The notes under the pieces were generated by a model. The model was given only the letters and a program-made list of their open reading frames with translations. It ran no database searches and was not told the DNA's origin. A program made the translations under genes and the position numbers. A DNA stretch of 64,000 nt. Origin: Mesorhizobium sp. M00.F.Ca.ET.216.01.1.1 (GTDB lineage: Bacteria > Pseudomonadota > Alphaproteobacteria > Rhizobiales > Rhizobiaceae). The DNA lies in the NCBI RefSeq assembly GCF_004010325.2, contig NZ_SADR02000001.1:268239-332238 (forward strand), given 5' to 3'. Numbering within the stretch: the first letter of the stretch is position 1; each line of letters begins with the position of its first letter. Positions 36,714 through 46,489 of the stretch are shown piece by piece.

Positions 36714-37788
36714 CGTTCATCTCCCGGAACAGAAGACTTGAATCTCCGTAGGAGTAGAACCTGTAGCGGCTGTCGATGGCATGCGCATAGGCCGCACGCA
36801 TCGTTTCCAGGCCGCAAAAGGCCGAAACCAGCATGAACAGCGTCGAGCGCGGCAGATGGAAATTGGTCATCAGCATGTCGACGGTCTTGAAACGGTAGCC
36901 GGGCGTGATGAAGATATCGGTTGGGCCTGACCACGCAGCCAGCCTGCCATCCTCGCGCGCCGCGCTCTCCAACAGGCGTAGCGAGGTCGTGCCGACGCTG
37001 ATAATGCGTCCGCCTCTCGCCTTCGCCGCGTTCAGTGCGTCGGCGGTTTCATGGCTGACCGAGCCGGTCTCGGCATGCATCTTGTGGTCGGCGGTGTCAT
37101 CGACTTTCACCGGCAGGAAGGTGCCGGCGCCAACATGCAAGGTGACGAATCGGCGCTCGACGCCCTTTGCATCGAGCGCGGCGAAAAGCTCCGGCGTAAA
37201 GTGCAGGCCGGCGGTGGGCGCGGCAACGGCGCCCTCCTCCCGCGCATAGATGGTCTGGTAATCACTGCGGTCGCGTTCGTCATCGTCGCGCTTCGAGGCG
37301 ATGTAGGGCGGCAGCGGAACGTGGCCGACAGCGTGCAGCGCCTCGTCGAGAAACGCACCCGACAGGTCGAAGCCGAGCAGTGCCTCGCCAGCCTCGCCCT
37401 TTTCGATCACCGTGGCGTCGAGCTGGCCGAGAAAGCAGGAATTGGCGTCATGGCCGAAATGGATGCGATCGCCAGCAGCGATGCGCTTGCCCGGCCGCAT
37501 GAAAGCCAGCCACCGGTCCGGCGCCACCCGCATATGCAGCGTGGCTTCGACCTGAGCCTCTGCCCCGCCGCGCCGCCTGATGCCCTTGAGCTGCGCCGGA
37601 ATGACCTTCGTGTCGTTGAAGACCAGCACATCGCTGGCCCGGATCAGGGTTGGCAGATCGCGCACCGTGCGGTCCTCAAGCCCTTCACCCGGCCTGACCA
37701 CCAGCATCCTGGCACTGTCGCGCGGTTCGGCCGGGCGAAGCGCAATGCGCTCCTCCGGCAGGTCAAAGTCAAAGAGGTCGACGCGCAT
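36703..37788 (-). CDS. queA: S-adenosylmethionine:tRNA ribosyltransferase-isomerase
   Basis: Converts preQ1-tRNA to epoxyqueuosine-tRNA using the ribosyl part of SAM. The 361-residue protein has [20 protein letters not shown], the [18 protein letters not shown] signature, [24 protein letters not shown] and [20 protein letters not shown], all diagnostic of QueA. Length is normal. It is the first gene of the queA-orf-tgt unit and follows a DMT-type transporter gene 6 bp upstream. No queCDEF genes are in this window. Confidence 0.97.
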   Translation of the reverse strand: MRVDLFDFDLPEERIALRPAEPRDSARMLVVRPGEGLEDRTVRDLPTLIRASDVLVFNDTKVIPAQLKGIRRRGGAEAQVEATLHMRVAPDRWLAFMRPGKRIAAGDRIHFGHDANSCFLGQLDATVIEKGEAGEALLGFDLSGAFLDEALHAVGHVPLPPYIASKRDDDERDRSDYQTIYAREEGAVAAPTAGLHFTPELFAALDAKGVERRFVTLHVGAGTFLPVKVDDTADHKMHAETGSVSHETADALNAAKARGGRIISVGTTSLRLLESAAREDGRLAAWSGPTDIFITPGYRFKTVDMLMTNFHLPRSTLFMLVSAFCGLETMRAAYAHAIDSRYRFYSYGDSSLLFREMNDGR

Positions 37789-37794
37789 CGGAAA

Positions 37795-38244
37795 TCAAAA
37801 GAGCCGGACCAACAACGCTCCGGCCAACAGCAGCACCGCGCCGGCGACGCGGCCAAGCGAAATCTCACGCACCGCAACGCCAAGGAAGCCGACACGGTCG
37901 ATAAGCATGCCGGCCAGCAACTGGCCCGCGACCAGGAACGCCATCAGCGCCGCAGCGCCGATGCGCGGCGTCAAGACTGTCGAAAGCGTGACGTAGAACC
38001 CGCCGAGCACGCCACCAGCGATGAACAGCCACGGCGCAGGCGCCTTCCAGTCGAGTGAGATGTCTTGCAGCTTCACCACTGAAAGGGCGATGATGCCGAG
38101 CACGATCGCGCCCGATAGAAACGAAAACGCCGCTGCCGCGACCGGAAGGCCCAGGCCGCGCGCCAGCTGCGAATTGATCGGCGCCTGAAAGGCGATGAAG
38201 GCGCCGGACAGAATGCCGAGCAGGGACCAGACAACGCCCATCAT
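37795..38244 (-). CDS. DMT-superfamily membrane protein (DUF606/YdcZ)
   Basis: A 149-residue inner-membrane protein with five predicted helices, starting MMGVVWSLLGILSGAFIAFQ. The APINSQLARGLGLP loop and the AAALMAFLVAGQLLAGMLID helix match the YdcZ/DUF606 family, which is half the size of the usual drug/metabolite transporter and probably works as a dimer. The substrate is unknown. Its 6-bp spacing to queA suggests one transcript with the queuosine genes, which makes transport of a queuosine precursor a hypothesis worth testing rather than a conclusion. It is 14 bp downstream of a cyclophilin gene. Confidence 0.85.
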   Translation of the reverse strand: MMGVVWSLLGILSGAFIAFQAPINSQLARGLGLPVAAAAFSFLSGAIVLGIIALSVVKLQDISLDWKAPAPWLFIAGGVLGGFYVTLSTVLTPRIGAAALMAFLVAGQLLAGMLIDRVGFLGVAVREISLGRVAGAVLLLAGALLVRLF

Positions 38245-38258
38245 CGTCGTTTCACCGG

Positions 38259-38771
38259 TTACTTGACGTCGGCCGCGACCTTCAGCGACACGATCTTGTC
38301 GGGATCCTGCACCGGCTCGCCGCGCTTGATCTTGTCGACATTGTCCATGCCTTCGATGACCTGCCCCCAGACGGTGTACTGACGATTGAGGAAGGCAGCG
38401 TCGTCGAAGCAGATGAAGAACTGCGAATTGGCAGAGTTCGGGTTCTGCGAGCGCGCCATCGAGCAGGTGCCGCGGCCATGATTGGCGTTGGAGAACTCGG
38501 CCTTCAGGTCGGGCTTGTCGGAGCCGCCCATGCCGGCGCGCGACGGTGCGAAAGACGGCTTGCTGGAATTGCCGAACTTCACATCGCCGGTCTGCGCCAT
38601 GAAGCCGTCGATGACGCGGTGGAACACCACCCCGTCATAGGCGCCTTCGCGCGCCAGTTCCTTGATGCGGCCGACATGGCCGGGCGCCAAGTCGGGCAAC
38701 ATTTCGATGACGACCTTTCCCTTGGTCGTTTCCATGATGAGCGCGTTCTCGCGGTCCTTGATCTCAGCCAT
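38259..38771 (-). CDS. ppiB: Peptidyl-prolyl cis-trans isomerase, cytoplasmic cyclophilin
   Basis: A 170-residue cyclophilin that accelerates proline isomerisation during folding. It has no signal peptide and starts MAEIKDRENALIMETTKGKV. The active-site arginine is in GVVFHRVIDGFMAQTGDVKF, followed by GRGTCSMARSQNPNSANSQF and the DDAAFLNRQYTVWGQVIEGM segment. It pairs with an exported homologue directly upstream, 29 bp apart. The same arrangement occurs beside coaD and gyrA in related rhizobia. Length normal. Confidence 0.93.
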   Translation of the reverse strand: MAEIKDRENALIMETTKGKVVIEMLPDLAPGHVGRIKELAREGAYDGVVFHRVIDGFMAQTGDVKFGNSSKPSFAPSRAGMGGSDKPDLKAEFSNANHGRGTCSMARSQNPNSANSQFFICFDDAAFLNRQYTVWGQVIEGMDNVDKIKRGEPVQDPDKIVSLKVAADVK

Positions 38772-38800
38772 GTCAGAAAATCCTTTGAAAACAGAGAGGT

Positions 38801-39391
38801 CTACTTGCCGTCGGCGGCGATGCGCACCTTGATCATGCGATCGGGATCGGTCACGGTCCCGTTCTGCGCCTCGTCGCCCTTCTTTATGTGGTCCACCAGT
38901 TCCATGCCGCTGACGACGTTGCCGACGATGGTGTACTGGCCATCGAGCGGCGGCGCCGGCGCAAACATGATGAAGAACTGCGAATTGGCGGAATTCGGAT
39001 CCTGCGAGCGGGCCATGCCGACCACGCCGCGCTGGTAATGTTCGGTCTGCGAGAATTCGGCCGGCAGGTCGGGAAGGTCGGAACCGCCGGTGCCGACCGC
39101 GTCGGCGTTGAAGCCTTTCTTCGTGTTGCCGAACTTGACATCGCCGGTCTGCGCCATGAAGCCATCGATGACGCGGTGGAAGGCGACGTTGTCGTAAGCG
39201 CCCTGGCGGACCAGCTTCTTGATCTGGGCGACATGCTTTGGCGCGAGATCGGGCCGAAGCGCGACGGTGACGTCACCGTCTTTCAGCGTGATGATCATGG
39301 TGTTTTCCGGGTCGGCGGCGAAGGCCGAAACGGACGCGGTCACAAGACCGGCAAGCACGACAAGGAACGAGGCAAGCCTTTTCAGCTGCAT
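38801..39391 (-). CDS. ppiA: Peptidyl-prolyl cis-trans isomerase, exported cyclophilin
   Basis: A 196-residue periplasmic cyclophilin. It begins MQLKRLASFLVVLAGLVTAS and has a signal-peptide cleavage site after SAFA. The catalytic segment is NVAFHRVIDGFMAQTGDVKF, and RGVVGMARSQDPNSANSQFF is the conserved substrate groove. I chose ATG 39391, since the upstream in-frame start adds 29 residues ahead of the signal. It folds exported proteins and stands upstream of its cytoplasmic homologue, and 19 bp downstream of coaD. Confidence 0.93.
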   Translation of the reverse strand: MQLKRLASFLVVLAGLVTASVSAFAADPENTMIITLKDGDVTVALRPDLAPKHVAQIKKLVRQGAYDNVAFHRVIDGFMAQTGDVKFGNTKKGFNADAVGTGGSDLPDLPAEFSQTEHYQRGVVGMARSQDPNSANSQFFIMFAPAPPLDGQYTIVGNVVSGMELVDHIKKGDEAQNGTVTDPDRMIKVRIAADGK

Positions 39392-39410
39392 GGATCTTTC
39401 TCCGAAATCT

Positions 39411-39911
39411 TTACTTCGCAAATTTGGCCGTGAGCGCACCGGCCACGGCCGCCGGCACGAAGGCGCGGATGTCGCCACCCATCGAGGCTATCTGGCGGAC
39501 AAGTGTGGCGGTAATAGTTCGCACCGAGGGGCTGGCAGGCAGAAACACCGTCTGCAGTTCCGGCGCCATGGTTTCGTTCATGCCGGCCATCTGCATCTCG
39601 TAGTCGAGGTCGGTGCCGTCACGCAGGCCGCGGATCATGATCGAGGCGCCATGCTTCCTGGCGGATTCAATGACCAGCCCATCGAAGGCAACGACCTTGA
39701 TGCGGGCGCCGTCGCGGCCGAGTTCCGCTTTCGCTGCAGTCTCGATCAGTTCCACCCGTTCCTCAAAGGAAAACAGCGGCTTCTTGCCGGGATGGACGCC
39801 GATCGCCGCATAGACAATATCCGCCACGGCCAGCGACGCCTTCAGCACGTCGAGATGGCCGTTGGTCAGCGGGTCGAAGGAGCCGGCATAGAGGGCGATG
39901 CGTTCGGTCAT
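39411..39911 (-). CDS. coaD: Phosphopantetheine adenylyltransferase
   Basis: Catalyses the fourth step of coenzyme A synthesis, transferring AMP from ATP to 4'-phosphopantetheine. The 166-residue nucleotidyltransferase starts [20 protein letters not shown], with the catalytic TNGH motif, and has [20 protein letters not shown] and [17 protein letters not shown], which contain the ISSTxxR-type signature in variant form. Length is normal. It lies at the head of coaD-ppiA-ppiB-DMT-queA-orf-tgt, a conserved rhizobial order downstream of gyrA. Confidence 0.97.
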   Translation of the reverse strand: MTERIALYAGSFDPLTNGHLDVLKASLAVADIVYAAIGVHPGKKPLFSFEERVELIETAAKAELGRDGARIKVVAFDGLVIESARKHGASIMIRGLRDGTDLDYEMQMAGMNETMAPELQTVFLPASPSVRTITATLVRQIASMGGDIRAFVPAAVAGALTAKFAK

Positions 39912-40092
39912 GGCAGGTGCTTCTAGCGAGCCTCACTCGCAAAGGCAAATCCGCTCGTGAACCTTTCGGCCGACATGAACGACAGATGAACGGGCCAATC
40001 ACGAAGGCTTCACGCAGCGTTCACTAGTTTGCAGCTTCAGGGGATGAAACCAAAACCCCGTTTAATCGTTGTTAGGCGCAGGAGACACGCAC

Positions 40093-40245
40093 ATGCTGAT
40101 CTACATGCTCGCCAGCGCAATGACCGTCGCCATGCTGATCGCCACCGCATTCGGGCTGCATCAGGAAGCAGGACGCGTGCGCGCCAAGGCCAACACCAAG
40201 CGGCTCGAAGGTTTCGGCGTCCGCAAGCCTTTCCGCCACTTCTGA
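40093..40245 (+). CDS. Small membrane protein (50 residues)
   Basis: A short reading frame encoding MLIYMLASAMTVAMLIATAF, one clear membrane helix, followed by a basic tail (RAKANTKRLEGFGVRKPFRH). A strong ribosome site (CAGGAGA) lies 6 bp before ATG 40093, and third positions are GC-rich as in neighbouring genes. It stands alone in the gap between coaD and gyrA on the opposite strand. I do not recognise a family, but the features argue for a real small protein. Confidence 0.65.
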   Translation: MLIYMLASAMTVAMLIATAFGLHQEAGRVRAKANTKRLEGFGVRKPFRHF

Positions 40246-40335
40246 ATTCTCGCCGTTTCCGAATTCATTGGCTTTGAATTCATCGGCACTTTTTGATTGC
40301 GCCGGCCCATAAGGCCGGCGTTGCCATTTCAAGGC

Positions 40336-43143
40336 TTATTCGGCGCTGTCCGGCGCAGCGCCTTCGGCGCCGGTATCCGGTTCGACAGCATCCTCGACAC
40401 TCTCTTCGGCTTCCTCGTCCGACTGCGGCTCCGAAATCCGCTCCACCGAAACGACCTTCTCGCCTTCTGCGGTGTTGAAGATGGTCACGCCCTTGGTGGC
40501 GCGGCTGGCGAAGCGAATGCCGTTGACGGGCACGCGAATGACGGTGCCGCCGTCCGAAACCAGCATGATCTGGTCGTCATTGCCGACCGGGAAGGTCGCG
40601 ACCAACCTGCCGATCTCGGCCGTCTTCGACACGTCGGTGGCGCGGATGCCCTTGCCGCCCCGCCCGGTCAGGCGGAAGTCGTAGGAAGACGAGCGTTTGC
40701 CGTAGCCATATTCGGTCACCGTCAGCACGAACTGCTCGTGTGCCTTGAGGAACTCGTAGCGCTCGTCGGAAAGCTCCGCTTCCTCGCCGACCTCCTCATT
40801 GGTCAGTGCGATTTCCTCTTCCTCGCCGGCGGCAATGCCGGCGGCAAGCCGCCGCTCTGCGACTACCCGCCTCAGATAGGCGGCACGTTCGGCGGGCGAT
40901 GCATCGACATGCTCGATCACCGCCATGGAGATGACACGGTCGGTGTCGGCCATGGCGATGCCGCGCACGCCAACCGAGTTGCGGCTCTGGAAGACACGCA
41001 CGTCACCGACCGGGAAGCGAATGCACTGGCCGGAGCTAGCAGTCAAAAGCACGTCGTCATTGTCGGTGCAGGTCTCGACGCCGAGGATTTCGTCGCCCTC
41101 CTCCTCCAGCTTCATGGCGATCTTGCCATTGCGGTTGACCTGGATGAAGTCGGAAAGCTTGTTGCGGCGCACGGTGCCGCGCGTGGTGGCGAACATCACG
41201 TCGAGCTCGCCCCAGCTGGTCTCGTCCTCGGGCAGCGGCATAATGGTGGTTATGCGCTCGCCCTGCTCAAGCGGCAGCATGTTGATCAGCGCCTTGCCGC
41301 GCGATTGCGGGTTGCCGATCGGCAGGCGCCAGACCTTTTCCTTGTAGACGATGCCGCGCGAGGAGAAGAACAGCACCGGCGTGTGCGTGTTGGCGACGAA
41401 CAGCCGGGTGACGAAATCCTCTTCCTTGGTCGACATGCCGGAGCGGCCCTTGCCGCCGCGGCGCTGCGCCCGGTAAAGCGATAGCGGCACGCGCTTGATG
41501 TAGCCGGAATGGCTCACCGTGACGACCATATCCTCGCGCTGGATCAGGTCCTCGTCTTCCATATCCGCCCCGCCCTCGGAGAGTTCGGTGCGGCGCGGTG
41601 TGCCGAACTCATCGCGCACGGCGATAAGCTCGTCCTTGACGATCTGCTGGATGCGGGCGCGGGAAGACAGGATATCGAGATAGTCGACGATTTCCGCGCC
41701 AATGGTGTTCAATTCCCCGGCGATCTCGTCGCGGCCGAGCGCGGTCAGGCGCTGCAGGCGCAGGTCAAGGATGGCGCGGGCCTGTTCCTCGGACAGATTG
41801 TAGGTGCCGTCCTCGTTGATGCGGTGGCGCGGATCGTCGATCAAAAGGATCAGCGATTCGACGTCGCTGGACGGCCAGCGCCGTTCCATCAACTGCTCGC
41901 GCGCCGTCTGCGGGTCCGGCGCGGTGCGGATCAGCTTTATCACCTCATCGATATTGGCGACGGCGATGGCAAGGCCAACCAGCACATGGGCGCGGTCGCG
42001 TGCCTTGCGCAGCAGGAATTTCGTCCGCCGGCTGATTACCTCCTCGCGGAAGCCGACGAATGCCTTCAGCATGTCGGTCAGCGTCATCACTTCCGGCTTG
42101 CCGCCGTTCAGCGCCACCATGTTGGCGCCGAATGAGGTCTGCAGCGGTGTGAAGCGGTAGAGCTGGTTGAGGATGACGTCTGCCACCGCCTCGCGCTTCA
42201 GTTCGATGACGACGCGGTAGCCTTGGCGATCGCTCTCGTCGCGGATGTCGGAAATGCCCTCGATGCGCTTGTCGCGTACCAGTTCGGCCATCTTCTCGAT
42301 CATCGATGCCTTGTTCACCTGATAGGGAACCTCGGTGATGACGATCGATTCACGGTCGTTGCCGCGCGCCTCGACGTTGACGCGGCCGCGCATGACGATG
42401 GAGCCGCGGCCGGTCGCATAGGCGCTGTAGATGCCGGAACGGCCAAGCACTATACCGCCGGTCGGAAAATCGGGCCCGGGAATGATCTCCATCAGCGTCG
42501 GCAGATCGATCGCCGGATTGTCGATGATGGCAATCGCGCCGTTGCAGACCTCACCCAGATTGTGCGGCGGGATGTTGGTGGCCATGCCGACGGCGATGCC
42601 GCCAGAGCCGTTGACCAGGAGGTTGGGGAAGCGCGCCGGCAGAACCTTCGGCTCGCTGCCCGAGGCATCGTAAGTGTCCTGGAAATCGACGGTTTCCTTG
42701 TCGATGTCCTCCAGCAATTCGTGTGCGACCTTAGTCAGCCGCGACTCGGTGTAGCGCATCGCCGCCGGCGGATCGCCGTCGATGGATCCGAAATTGCCCT
42801 GCCCGTCGATCAGCGGCACGCGCAGCGACCAGTCCTGCGCCATGCGCACCAGGGCGTCGTAGATCGAGGCGTCACCATGCGGATGGTATTTACCCATCAC
42901 GTCGGCGACCGGGCGCGCCGACTTCACATATTTGCGGTTCCAGTGGTAGCCGCTCTCATAGGCAGCGTAGAGAATGCGGCGATGCACCGGCTTCAGGCCG
43001 TCGCGCACATCGGGCAGCGCACGGCTGACGATCACGCTCATGGCGTAATCGAGATAGGAACGCTGCATCTCCTCGATGATGGATATCGGCTCGATGCCGT
43101 TGGGGCCGCCGTCGGCGCCGCGCGGTGTCTTCTGGTCGGTCAA
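40336..43143 (-). CDS. gyrA: DNA gyrase subunit A
   Basis: The breakage-reunion subunit of gyrase, which introduces negative supercoils. The 935-residue protein has the quinolone-binding region [20 protein letters not shown], the catalytic tyrosine ([14 protein letters not shown], Tyr131), [11 protein letters not shown], and a C-terminal beta-pinwheel with the GyrA-box-like [11 protein letters not shown] (about residues 560-570). An inserted acidic stretch (about 770-800) is common in rhizobial GyrA. The residue matching E. coli Ser83 is alanine (Ala92), a natural feature of several Rhizobiales. The start is the ATG at 43143, about 37 bp below a promoter-like motif. Confidence 0.98.
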   Translation of the reverse strand: MTDQKTPRGADGGPNGIEPISIIEEMQRSYLDYAMSVIVSRALPDVRDGLKPVHRRILYAAYESGYHWNRKYVKSARPVADVMGKYHPHGDASIYDALVRMAQDWSLRVPLIDGQGNFGSIDGDPPAAMRYTESRLTKVAHELLEDIDKETVDFQDTYDASGSEPKVLPARFPNLLVNGSGGIAVGMATNIPPHNLGEVCNGAIAIIDNPAIDLPTLMEIIPGPDFPTGGIVLGRSGIYSAYATGRGSIVMRGRVNVEARGNDRESIVITEVPYQVNKASMIEKMAELVRDKRIEGISDIRDESDRQGYRVVIELKREAVADVILNQLYRFTPLQTSFGANMVALNGGKPEVMTLTDMLKAFVGFREEVISRRTKFLLRKARDRAHVLVGLAIAVANIDEVIKLIRTAPDPQTAREQLMERRWPSSDVESLILLIDDPRHRINEDGTYNLSEEQARAILDLRLQRLTALGRDEIAGELNTIGAEIVDYLDILSSRARIQQIVKDELIAVRDEFGTPRRTELSEGGADMEDEDLIQREDMVVTVSHSGYIKRVPLSLYRAQRRGGKGRSGMSTKEEDFVTRLFVANTHTPVLFFSSRGIVYKEKVWRLPIGNPQSRGKALINMLPLEQGERITTIMPLPEDETSWGELDVMFATTRGTVRRNKLSDFIQVNRNGKIAMKLEEEGDEILGVETCTDNDDVLLTASSGQCIRFPVGDVRVFQSRNSVGVRGIAMADTDRVISMAVIEHVDASPAERAAYLRRVVAERRLAAGIAAGEEEEIALTNEEVGEEAELSDERYEFLKAHEQFVLTVTEYGYGKRSSSYDFRLTGRGGKGIRATDVSKTAEIGRLVATFPVGNDDQIMLVSDGGTVIRVPVNGIRFASRATKGVTIFNTAEGEKVVSVERISEPQSDEEAEESVEDAVEPDTGAEGAAPDSAE

Positions 43144-43179
43144 ATCGGATCACAATCTAATCAGGAATCACTTGCGCCT

Positions 43180-43207
43180 TATATAGGAAGCCGGGCCGAA
43201 ACTCCAA
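43180..43207 (-). promoter_or_regulatory. Candidate promoter of gyrA
   Basis: TTGGAG (43207-43202) and TATATA (43185-43180) are spaced by 16 bp on the minus strand and lie 37 bp before the gyrA start. A direct repeat TCCAATGT occurs twice just upstream (around 43204 and 43223 on the plus strand). Assigned by eye. Confidence 0.45.
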
Positions 43208-43396
43208 TGTGTACGGCAGTTTTCCAATGTCCTTTTTTGTGGCAATTTCAAAAGGATACCGCTGATTGCGACGATATGGCCAAGGGGCTTTTTCGACCCG
43301 CCGAAACAAAGCCTGCGCTGAAACGCATTTTTCCGAGCGAAAGCAACGAACGCCATGGAGTTGGACCGCGCCATTGCGTTTGTTGAGCGGTGGAAT

Positions 43397-44218
43397 CTAG
43401 ATGATCCGCCGGGCGCGATAGGCACTGGGTGCCTGCCCCATCACGCGCCGGAAACGCCGATTGAAGGTCGACAGATCGTTGAATCCCGCCTCGAAGGCGA
43501 TCGCCGAGATCGGCTCATCCGACATGCACAGTCGCACCGCCGCCCTGTGCAGCCGGGTTTTCAGCAGGAACTGGTAGGGCGTCATGCCCGCAACCTGCCG
43601 GAACGAGCGCAGGAAATGGTAGGGACTGGTTGCCGTCCCGCTGGCAAGCTCGGCAAGCGAGACCGGCCGGTCGGCATTAAGCTCGATGCGCCGCACCGCT
43701 TCGGCAACACGTTTCTGGTCGCGGCGGCTCGGCGCACGGCCGGCATGCGCGCCGCCGGAGGTCGCGGCCACCGCAGCGCCGGCAATCCGCAGGCCGAGCT
43801 CCTCGAAGGCATCGATATCGGCCGTCTCGCGCGCGGCTTCCGCCTCGGCCAGCAACGGCGCCAGCGCGGACAAAGGCGGCAGGCGCGGCGTCTCGAAGGC
43901 CAGCTTGTTCGCGCCCGGCACGTCGGCGACAATCCGCTCCATATAGGCCGATCCGAAATGGAAGGAGAGGCAACGGTCGCCGGCGGCATGCTCGTGCCCG
44001 CACTCGTAGCATGTGCCGGGATTGCCGAGCAGGAGCGCGCCCGGGGCCAGCATCGCCGTGCCCTGGCGGGCGCGGTAGCGGAAGGTGCCACCGGTCACTG
44101 CGGCGACGCAAAAGCTTCGATGCTGTTCCTCGAACGGGCGGTCGGCGGCACTGGCAGTGCAAACCACGTCCAACACTTCCCAATCGGGTCCAGATACCAA
44201 AGTCCGCGCGGTCGTCAT
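43397..44218 (-). CDS. AraC-family transcriptional regulator
   Basis: A 273-residue regulator. The N-terminal half (MTTARTLVSGPDWEVLDVVC, FRYRARQGTAMLAPGALLLG, CYECGHEHAAGDRCLSFHFG) is a cupin-type sensor domain with several Cys and His that might bind metal. The C-terminal 100 residues carry the two AraC helix-turn-helix units (VSLAELASGTATSPYHFLRS and ISAIAFEAGFNDLSTFNRRF). It is divergent from the 44304 gene and the VOC gene across 85 bp, so those are its probable targets. The inducer is unknown. Confidence 0.9.
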   Translation of the reverse strand: MTTARTLVSGPDWEVLDVVCTASAADRPFEEQHRSFCVAAVTGGTFRYRARQGTAMLAPGALLLGNPGTCYECGHEHAAGDRCLSFHFGSAYMERIVADVPGANKLAFETPRLPPLSALAPLLAEAEAARETADIDAFEELGLRIAGAAVAATSGGAHAGRAPSRRDQKRVAEAVRRIELNADRPVSLAELASGTATSPYHFLRSFRQVAGMTPYQFLLKTRLHRAAVRLCMSDEPISAIAFEAGFNDLSTFNRRFRRVMGQAPSAYRARRII

Positions 44219-44303
44219 GGCCGAAAGATAGCAATTTTTCCCAAGCGCAGAACCCCTGCCAGCGCCTAGCCTGTTGGTCTACTGACAAGACGAGGCTAGA
44301 GCC

Positions 44304-44843
44304 ATGTTCAGTTCATCATCTTCCTTTGCCGAAGCCCTGCACAGCGGCGGACCTGCGGAAAACCTTGCCGAGAAACTGAAGCTTTACGGCCGTTTCGTCG
44401 GCGCATGGGCATTCGACGCCACGCGTCATCTCGAAGACGGCTCGGTGCTGATCGGGCGCGGCGAGGTGCATTTCGGTTGGGTTCTGGAAGGCAAGGCTAT
44501 CCAAGACGTGTGGATCTTGCCAGCGCGCGATGCCGGCCCCTCGCCGTCGCTCGGCAAATGGACTTTCTATGGCACGACGCTGCGCGTCTATGACCCCGGC
44601 GTCGACGCCTGGCATATTTTCTGGAGCGATCCGCGCAGCCAGTATTACAGCCGCCAGCTCGGCCGCGCCGAGGGCGACACGATCGTCCAGCAAGGCGTTG
44701 ATGGCACCGGCTCTACGGTGCGCTGGAGCTTCTCACGGATCACCGAAAATTCATTCCGGTGGCTGGGCGAACGCTCGCAGGACGAGGGTGCGAGCTGGAG
44801 GCTGGAGGTTGAGTTCCTGGCCCGCCGCACAGCTGGAACTTGA
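44304..44843 (+). CDS. Hypothetical protein, DUF1579-like
   Basis: A 179-residue soluble protein rich in beta strands, with many aromatic residues and a repeat of short strand-turn units (RFVGAWAFDATRHLEDGSVL, GRGEVHFGWVLEGKAIQDVW, FYGTTLRVYDPGVDAWHIFW, SFRWLGERSQDEGASWRLEV). This pattern resembles lipocalin-like or DUF1579 proteins, but I cannot name the family with confidence. It is the first gene of a two-gene unit with a VOC protein, 31 bp apart. It is divergent from the AraC-type regulator, which probably controls it. Confidence 0.7.
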   Translation: MFSSSSSFAEALHSGGPAENLAEKLKLYGRFVGAWAFDATRHLEDGSVLIGRGEVHFGWVLEGKAIQDVWILPARDAGPSPSLGKWTFYGTTLRVYDPGVDAWHIFWSDPRSQYYSRQLGRAEGDTIVQQGVDGTGSTVRWSFSRITENSFRWLGERSQDEGASWRLEVEFLARRTAGT

Positions 44844-44874
44844 CGGCACACACAATGTAAAAACGGAGAAAACA

Positions 44875-45252
44875 ATGCTTGACCATGTCTCGATAGGCGT
44901 CCGCGACACCGATGCCTCGAAGCGCTTCTACGACGCCGCGCTGGAGCCGCTTGGCTACAGCTGTCTCAGCCAGTCGCCCGGCTCGCTCGGCTATGGCGCC
45001 GGGACGGTATCGTTGTGGGTGAACGAAGCGGCGCGCCCGGTTGCGGCCGACAAGGACTCCGGCCTGCATTTTTGCTTCGCCGCGCCGACGCGCGAGAGCG
45101 TCGATACCTTCCAGGCAAATGCCTTGCGTACAGGCGGCCGCGACAATGGCGCACCCGGCCCGCGCGCCGACTATGGTGAGAACTACTATGCCGCCTTTGT
45201 CATCGACCCGGACGGCTACCGCATCGAGGCCTACTGTGGAGCCGCCGGTTAA
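44875..45252 (+). CDS. VOC-family metalloenzyme-like protein
   Basis: A 125-residue protein of the vicinal oxygen chelate fold (glyoxalase/bleomycin-resistance/dioxygenase superfamily). It starts MLDHVSIGVRDTDASKRFYD and ends AAFVIDPDGYRIEAYC, with the metal-ligand pair formed by His4 and the Glu in RIEAY. The likely activity cannot be told from the fold. A ribosome site ACGGAGAAAAC precedes ATG 44875. It follows the 44304 gene, and both are probably controlled by the divergent AraC regulator. Confidence 0.85.
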   Translation: MLDHVSIGVRDTDASKRFYDAALEPLGYSCLSQSPGSLGYGAGTVSLWVNEAARPVAADKDSGLHFCFAAPTRESVDTFQANALRTGGRDNGAPGPRADYGENYYAAFVIDPDGYRIEAYCGAAG

Positions 45253-45367
45253 GTTCGCACTCTGACCCTTGAGGTCTTCGAACTCCCGCAGTTCATGGAG
45301 TTTCCACTGAACCGGCTTTGCTCTACCAATGCCAGGGCTAGGGCGCGGCCCGGCGGGAGGGTCAGAG

Positions 45368-45997
45368 ATGCCGAGCTTCGACAGCCTGTTCAACGCCTTC
45401 GTCACCATTCTGGTGACCATCGACCCGCCCGGACTGGCGCCGCTTTTCCTGGCCGTGACACGCGGCATGAACCGCGAGGAGCGCAACCAGGTCTCCGTCC
45501 GCGCCTCGGTCATCGGTTTCCTGGTGATGGCGCTGTTTGCCCTCGCCGGCGCGTCGATCCTGTCGGTGTTCGGCATCACGCTGCCGGCCTTCCGCGTCGC
45601 CGGCGGCTTCCTGCTGTTCTTCATCGCCTTTGAAATGGTGTTCGAGCGCCGGCAGGACCGCAAGGAGAAGATCGGCGACGTCGCCATCACCAAGGACATG
45701 ATCCACAACATCGCCGCCTTCCCGCTGGCGATCCCGCTGATCGCCGGCCCCGGCGCGATTTCGGCGACCGTCCTGCTCTCCGGCTCGTTTCAAGGCTTTG
45801 GCGCGCAGGCGGCACTGGCCGGCATCATCGCGATCTGCCTGGTCATCACCTACCTGGTGTTCGTGCTTTCCGAGCGCATCGACCGCATCCTCGGCCAGAC
45901 CGGCCGCTCGATCCTGACCCGGCTGCTCGGCGTCATCCTGGCAGCACTTGCCGTGCAGTTCGTCGCCGACGGCATCAAGGCGCTGGCGGCGGCGTAG
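45368..45997 (+). CDS. MarC family integral membrane protein
   Basis: A 209-residue inner-membrane protein with six predicted helices of the MarC/UPF0056 family. It starts MPSFDSLFNAFVTILVTIDP, with the conserved PPGLAPLFLAVTRGMNREER following, and has AFPLAIPLIAGPGAISATVL, the second repeat of the family core. Function is not established: the original link to multiple antibiotic resistance is not upheld. It is close to ssb and gyrA, an order seen in other rhizobia. The start ATG 45368 follows GGGAGGGTCAG. Confidence 0.92.
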   Translation: MPSFDSLFNAFVTILVTIDPPGLAPLFLAVTRGMNREERNQVSVRASVIGFLVMALFALAGASILSVFGITLPAFRVAGGFLLFFIAFEMVFERRQDRKEKIGDVAITKDMIHNIAAFPLAIPLIAGPGAISATVLLSGSFQGFGAQAALAGIIAICLVITYLVFVLSERIDRILGQTGRSILTRLLGVILAALAVQFVADGIKALAAA

Positions 45998-46018
45998 GCA
46001 AACCGCTGAAGCCGGATG

Positions 46019-46444
46019 CTACTTCGCCATCGTGTCGATGACCTCGAAGGTGTGGGTGATCGCGGCGGTCTTGGCCATCATCGCAGAGGCCGAGCAGTAT
46101 TTTTCGATCGACAGGTCGATCGCCCGTTTCACCTTGTCGTGCGAGAGCGTCCGGCCCTTGACGACGAAATGCATATGGATGCGGGTGAAAACCCTGGGAT
46201 CGGTTTCCGCACGGTCGGCATCGAGTTCTACCACGCAGTCTTCGACCGCCTCGCGCCCCTTTTCGAGGATGTGGACCACATCATAGGCCGAGCAGCCGCC
46301 AGTGCCGATCAGCACCAGTTCCATCGGGCTCGGCCCCGGCGTCCTGCCTTCCGGTCCGAATGCGGTTCCGAGCACCACTTTATGGCCGCTGTCGGACTCA
46401 CCGACGAAGGTGCGCTCCTCGACCCATTTGACCCGTGCTTTCAC
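46019..46444 (-). CDS. OsmC-family redox protein
   Basis: A 141-residue protein of the OsmC/Ohr superfamily, closest to YhfA-type members. Two cysteines typical of peroxidase activity are present, in LVLIGTGGCSAYDVVHIL and IEKYCSASAMMAKTA. It probably reduces organic or fatty-acid hydroperoxides, but thiol partner and substrate are unproven. The short palindrome at 46490-46520 lies in its upstream region, between it and ssb. It converges on marC. Confidence 0.9.
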   Translation of the reverse strand: MKARVKWVEERTFVGESDSGHKVVLGTAFGPEGRTPGPSPMELVLIGTGGCSAYDVVHILEKGREAVEDCVVELDADRAETDPRVFTRIHMHFVVKGRTLSHDKVKRAIDLSIEKYCSASAMMAKTAAITHTFEVIDTMAK

Positions 46445-46489
46445 CGAATTCGTCTTTCAACCGCGTACTGTTCAACGCGCTGGCGCAAC

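Noticed and set aside
40300..40320. Hairpin GCCGGCC/GGCCGGC between the small 40093 gene and gyrA
   Set aside because: The stem is good but no T-run follows on either strand, so I do not call it a terminator.
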